Shown in pieces: positions 59,973 to 64,000 of a DNA stretch of 64,000 bases (positions are counted from its first letter, which is position 1; every line of letters starts with the position of its first letter). Both the position numbers and the translations under genes were made by a program. Below the pieces are notes generated by a model, which saw only the letters and a program-made list of their open reading frames with translations, searched no databases and was not told where the DNA came from. The stretch is from Linnemannia elongata (Eukaryota > Mortierellomycota > Mortierellomycetes > Mortierellales > Mortierellaceae), in contig JAXBDG010000015.1 in NCBI GenBank assembly GCA_036320915.1, positions 310,001 through 374,000 of the forward strand, written 5' to 3'.

Positions 59973-62900
59973 ATGGCATACCATTCCATCCACGACCGAG
60001 CGACAGGGAAAAACGTTGTTTCTGTACTCCAGAACATAGCCACCGGTACTTTTTCTTCACTTCACACCTCCATCTACCTTCTCTTTCCCGCTCTTTCACC
60101 ATGGTCAACATCTTCCTTCACTCCGAACCACCTACCAACAGTTTCGCTGCACCGCACTACTTCGTTACTGCTCCTTGTACTAAAACTCTACCATTGCTCC
60201 ACCTTTGTCGCGACCTCTCATAGGCAGCATTGTAGTCGACTATGACGACCGCAAGCCTACCGTGGACGCTCTTATTCACGACCTAAAAGAAGGAGGAGTC
60301 GCCAGGAACTGGAACGAGCGAGGTGAGAACCAGCCCCGATGCCTTCTCGTCCCTTATCGATGAAACAGCGACTGGCGGTTGAGAGTCGAAACCTTGGACT
60401 AAAGCGCTCATCTTACTGCTTACCGTTTCATCAATTGCTTGATAGAGCGCACATTGGCCATCCAAGCTCTCAAAACCCTTGGTCGCTCTACGGAAGGCTG
60501 TGATAGCATCTTCACTGAAGAGGTACGCCACTCACTACCAACCGACTTTTTTTTTTTTTTTTTTTTTTTGTCAAGAGAGACAGCGCCAATGAACAGGAAG
60601 TAGGATTGGATAGAGTGGGTGAGAGATGAGGGGACTACGCCCAATATGGTGACCTTCCCCCTTTCGGCGCGTGGTTCGTCCAGTCAGGATACAGAAAACA
60701 TTTTGCGCGGCGGTATTCTCGGAAGCTAGCCCCTTCACTTGCCACCCCGGCTCAGTATCCAGTTGTTTCGTCGAACCCCTGAGTGCAACGACTACCCTTT
60801 CCCCCCTCACATAGCTCGCTGTATTTGAGCTAACGCCCTGGTTTTTCTAATAGTCATGCTGGCGCTACTCCTCTCTCTTCTAACACCCCTTGATTTTTTT
60901 TATTATTCTTGACCCCCTTCTTACGATGTTATTGCAATGTGGAAATGCCCCCAATGATGGAATGAAGGCGCCTTTTTTTACAAAGACTAAACTGCTGAAC
61001 GCGGCCTTATCCTTTTCTTATTGGAACAATAGGGAATCCGCACTTTGATGTATCATTCAGGACTTCACAAGGCCACGGAAGGCAATATTGACAAGACTTG
61101 TTCGAGAGAGGCATTGAAATGTCTAGCCAACGCACTCCTTCTTAAGCCATCAACAAAACCAACCTTTGAACGACTGGAGGGACACAGTCAATGCAGTGTA
61201 TTGCTCAAGGTACGAAATCATGAATTTATTATATTTGGGCGATCACTTTTTTTTTGTTCAGATTCAATTAGCTCCGCTTGTGCCCCGGAACCATATTTAC
61301 CAATGTATTTTTTTTTGTCTTCTTACTAGCGATCACAATTGTCGAATGAATCTCAGTTTTTGTTCAGTCGCATCCTTTTTTTGATGACGATTGACGCATC
61401 TACGGTTGTCAGGAGCTTGCTCGATCATCATCAGGCTGTTAATAACGTCGGTGTCGTAAGTGAATCTCTATTTGTGTGCTGTACATACTATCTACGCGAC
61501 ACTGCACGCTTGCGCCAATATTTATCTAACTCAAAACGTCCAACACACTTGATACGTTTTATAGGTACTGAAAACGCAACTGGCTAGGTCTCCAGATGGC
61601 ACCATGTTTACTCAGTCGATGGTGTTGAGCGAGGCGTTGAAGTATCTCTTCAACTTGATGATGTGGGACCCCAAGGTTGAGAGACCCGAGGAGGCCGACT
61701 TTACTCCAGAGCAAAAGGCTGAAGCTTCAGGAAAGCGATTTCAAAGGTACCGTCTCCTCCCTACTCAGCTTCCTTTTCTCTTATTAACAACAAGTTATAG
61801 TAGCCTTGTTTGGATATGTCGCCAAAGATTGACAGTCGCATAACCTTTCCTACGTTTTGTTCATTTTGATTAGTCTGCTGCCGACGATTATTTCGATCAT
61901 CATCACAATCCCCACTTCTCAGCCCAACCCACTGGAACCTCCACACTCGCACGCGATCCATGTGCTACTGAACTTTCCCATTTCGGCATCTGCTCTGTTG
62001 GTGACGCGATCTCAGCAGGCGACGTTGTTGAGTGTCTTGCTCCAGATCCTGGATGATACCCTCAAGCACTCATTGAACACGGACGATGAGGCCTCGACTG
62101 ATGGCATGAGCAATGGAACTGAACTGGACGAGATTGTACCTCCTTTGGTTATTGTTCTGACAAACATTGCTTCGGCTGGAGGAGAAGGCAGGAAAGCCAT
62201 GAAGGCCAGGCTCTTGCCCGACGACGTGTAAATGAAGCTGACACGGACATCTTTTGAGCTTTAAATATGTTCGCTCGAGCACTGCAAATACTAACACTTG
62301 ATTATACTGTACATTTTCCGTATTAGGGATCGATCGCGTCCATTGGAAAAGGGCGACACCTTCTCAGCAAGGCTTATTCGACGAATGACATCGGCGCGGT
62401 TCCCTCAGATCAAGGAAACTGTCAGCCAACTGTTGTTTGTGGTGTGCAATGAGGATCGTAAGTCAACCGCAATGCGGGTCTTGAGGTGGTTTTCCCTTCC
62501 TGAGACAGACACAAAAATAATCATATGCAGGGGCGACGGCCTGCAGGAAAAGGAGGGAGAGGGGGGGGAAAAAAGGCACATGTACGTACCCAATGGTCAA
62601 TACGCTGATTACGCATGCTAATGCACATACCTTCTCGTTTTGTTTTATGTGAATTCTTAGCCTCTTTGTTGACGCGTCATGTTGGATACGGTAACGCTGC
62701 AGGATTCTTGATGAACAGAAACTTGGGCGTGCCGGCTTCTGTGAGCGGGATTGATTCTGATGATGAGGAAGAGGGCGAGGGTGAGGAGGTGGATATGCCC
62801 TCGAAGAAGGCAGCCGCCTCTGCAGCGGCTACAACATCGCCCACCAGTCCCCTGTCACCTGTAACTCCCACATCTGCAATTTCATCGTCTTCTTCCCCTT

Positions 62901-63310
62901 CCTCTGCGGCGACCACCGCTGGAGTAAAGTCATCCACAACTACGACGGTATCATCCTATACAAGGACAACATCAGTGTCGACGACGATCGAGTCTGCGCC
63001 CTTGAACCGTCGCATGTCGTCGACCTCTGCATCCTCGGCAGCTGTGAACCCGATCACAGGAGCTTACTACCCAGACCCATCGGCGATCCGGACAGCGATG
63101 GCGGATATGACAGAGGAAGAAAAAGAAGAAGAGGCAGGGCGATTGTTGGATTTGTTTGACAAGTTGCGTCGGACGGGGGTTATGGATGTGCGTAACCCGG
63201 CTTTGGAAGCAGGATTGAAGCAGCGGGAGAGGGATCGATACTATGATGAGCAGGAGCGTAAAGAGCAGGAGGAAGATGAAGAACTTGAACGTATCTATGG
63301 CAAAGTATAA
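59973..63310 (+). CDS. RIC8: RIC8/synembryn, G-alpha chaperone and exchange factor
   Basis: Nine exons (59973-60045, 60224-60322, 60446-60522, 61033-61209, 61330-61455, 61565-61746, 61874-62227, 62327-62457, 62661-63310) join in phase to 622 aa. The armadillo-like core shows ERTLAIQALKTLGRSTEGCD, SREALKCLANALLLKP, SEALKYLFNLMMWDP, VLLNFPISAS and DRSRPLEKGDTFSARLIRRM, and the C-terminus has GYGNAAGFLMNR, NPITGAYYP and RLLDLFDKLRRTGVM, all RIC8 landmarks. RIC8 folds and activates heterotrimeric G-alpha subunits. A ~90-residue Ser/Thr/Ala-rich insertion lies between the core and the C-terminal helix, longer than I expect. The C-terminal helix is Glu/Arg-rich. Intron 3 is 510 bp and holds a T23 run. 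Confidence 0.92.
60547..60569. repeat. 23-nt T homopolymer in RIC8 intron 3
   Basis: Twenty-three T shortly after the 5' splice site of the 510-bp intron, the longest intron of this gene. Confidence 0.85.
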
Positions 63311-63776
63311 AGCTGGACTTGCCGCCTTTTATCGTTATTATTGTATTGAAAATAAAGAAACAAATGTGGTTGAAAAGCGAAAGAAAAAGAAAAAAGAAGG
63401 TTAGAAACAGAGGGAGGAGGAGGAGAAGGAGATGTTGTGAATGCGTTAGTGAGGGGAAAGAATTGTAGGAGAATATACAAATCTAGTAGATATCTGTAAA
63501 GTGGACAGACCCATTGTCATTGCCGTTGAGCACGTCCAAGCCTCTCCTGAGACACATCACATCTATTCAGTAAGAGACAAGATTTAAACAAAGCGGGAGA
63601 AGAAAAAAGATGGACCAGGGGGCGCAATTTTCTTTTTTTTTGTGTTCGCGGGAGTATCCTGGCTGGGCTGCAGGGGGGAAGGAGACGAAACAAAAAAAAA
63701 GAGAGGATAAAAGAAAAAAGAGAAGGGACGAGCCCCTTGATGATTTTTCTGCTTGTTTACATTTTTGGGTTTGAAA

Positions 63777-63822
<46 letters not shown>

Positions 63823-64000
63823 ACCGAGAAGGGGGCTGGCTGGCATGGCACACGGTTGTGTTGGCAACAAGGCGAAGAAAAGGGGAACAAACTGAACAAT
63901 AGTCTCAGCTGGTGTCTGAGGACATGCAATGAATGAATGTACAACAAATAGCATAGTCCAACTTTGCCATGTCTCTAGTCTGGGGTAGTGATAAGGACAG
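63311..64000. other. right-edge intergenic region
   Basis: About 690 bp after the RIC8 stop. Purine-rich at 63370-63450 and 63580-63730, with a 41-nt T run at 63781-63821. No convincing gene; frames here are Lys-rich or Phe-rich because of the runs. Confidence 0.5.
63781..63821. repeat. 41-nt T homopolymer
   Basis: The longest single-base run of the window, preceded by GAAAAGAC and followed by GACCG. Length may be affected by sequencing error. Confidence 0.9.

Overview
The window reads as nuclear DNA of a filamentous or early-diverging fungus. Most genes are interrupted by short GT..AG introns (about 60-200 bp, a few of 500-1000 bp), spacers are pyrimidine-rich with long homopolymers, and the gene set is fungal: the RIM13/PalB alkaline-pH calpain, ATG17, TMA16, a Sir2-class deacetylase, RIC8, SMC3, PIF1 and CDS1. 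The family of F-box/leucine-rich-repeat genes, a lone Tc1/mariner-type transposase gene and the style of the FAD monooxygenase suggest Mortierellomycota/Mucoromycota. That placement is an inference from memory, not a database result.

Layout. 1-3.3 kb: two head-to-tail F-box/LRR paralogues on the minus strand, the first cut by the window edge. 3.5-5.9 kb: a Cid1-type nucleotidyltransferase (-). 7.6-12.2 kb: RIM13-type calpain (+, 14 exons). 12.2-16.8 kb: mostly non-coding, with two small putative secreted-protein ORFs (-). 16.8-21.5 kb: a 1397-residue Gln-rich C2H2 zinc-finger protein (+), convergent with a SIR2 gene (-, 21.9-25.6 kb), which is in turn divergent from TMA16 (+, 26.1-26.9 kb). 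28.4-31.0 kb: FAD monooxygenase (+) containing an 11-nt exon. 31.4-36.7 kb: F-box/LRR gene (+), intact Tc1/mariner-like transposase gene (-), F-box-like gene (-). 37.0-39.8 kb: CDP-diacylglycerol synthase (-). 40.6-44.5 kb: PIF1 helicase (-). 45.0-54.8 kb: a tight minus-strand run of SMC3, ATG17 and a PWWP protein. 54.9-56.9 kb: another F-box/LRR gene (-). 57.6-63.3 kb: an ALY/REF-like RNA-export adaptor and RIC8 (both +).

Exon structures were worked out by hand from splice consensus, reading-frame phase across each junction and family conservation. Most junctions close in phase to a full-length protein: SMC3 has 17 exons and 1194 aa, the calpain 14 exons and 1075 aa, RIC8 9 exons and 622 aa. 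Apart from TMA16 (linked to ribosome biogenesis) and the divergent SIR2/TMA16 promoter, there is no sign of one shared pathway; this is ordinary housekeeping DNA interspersed with a lineage-specific F-box/LRR family and a transposon remnant. I see no tRNA, rRNA or CRISPR. The most unusual items are a Cid1-like enzyme lacking its third catalytic aspartate, an acidic insertion in the Sir2 zinc module, a PWWP plus second Tudor-like reader, a PIF1 with a SUMO-motif-rich repeat-bearing N-terminus, two small secreted-peptide candidates, and the 11-nt exon that encodes the FAD-binding GD motif.
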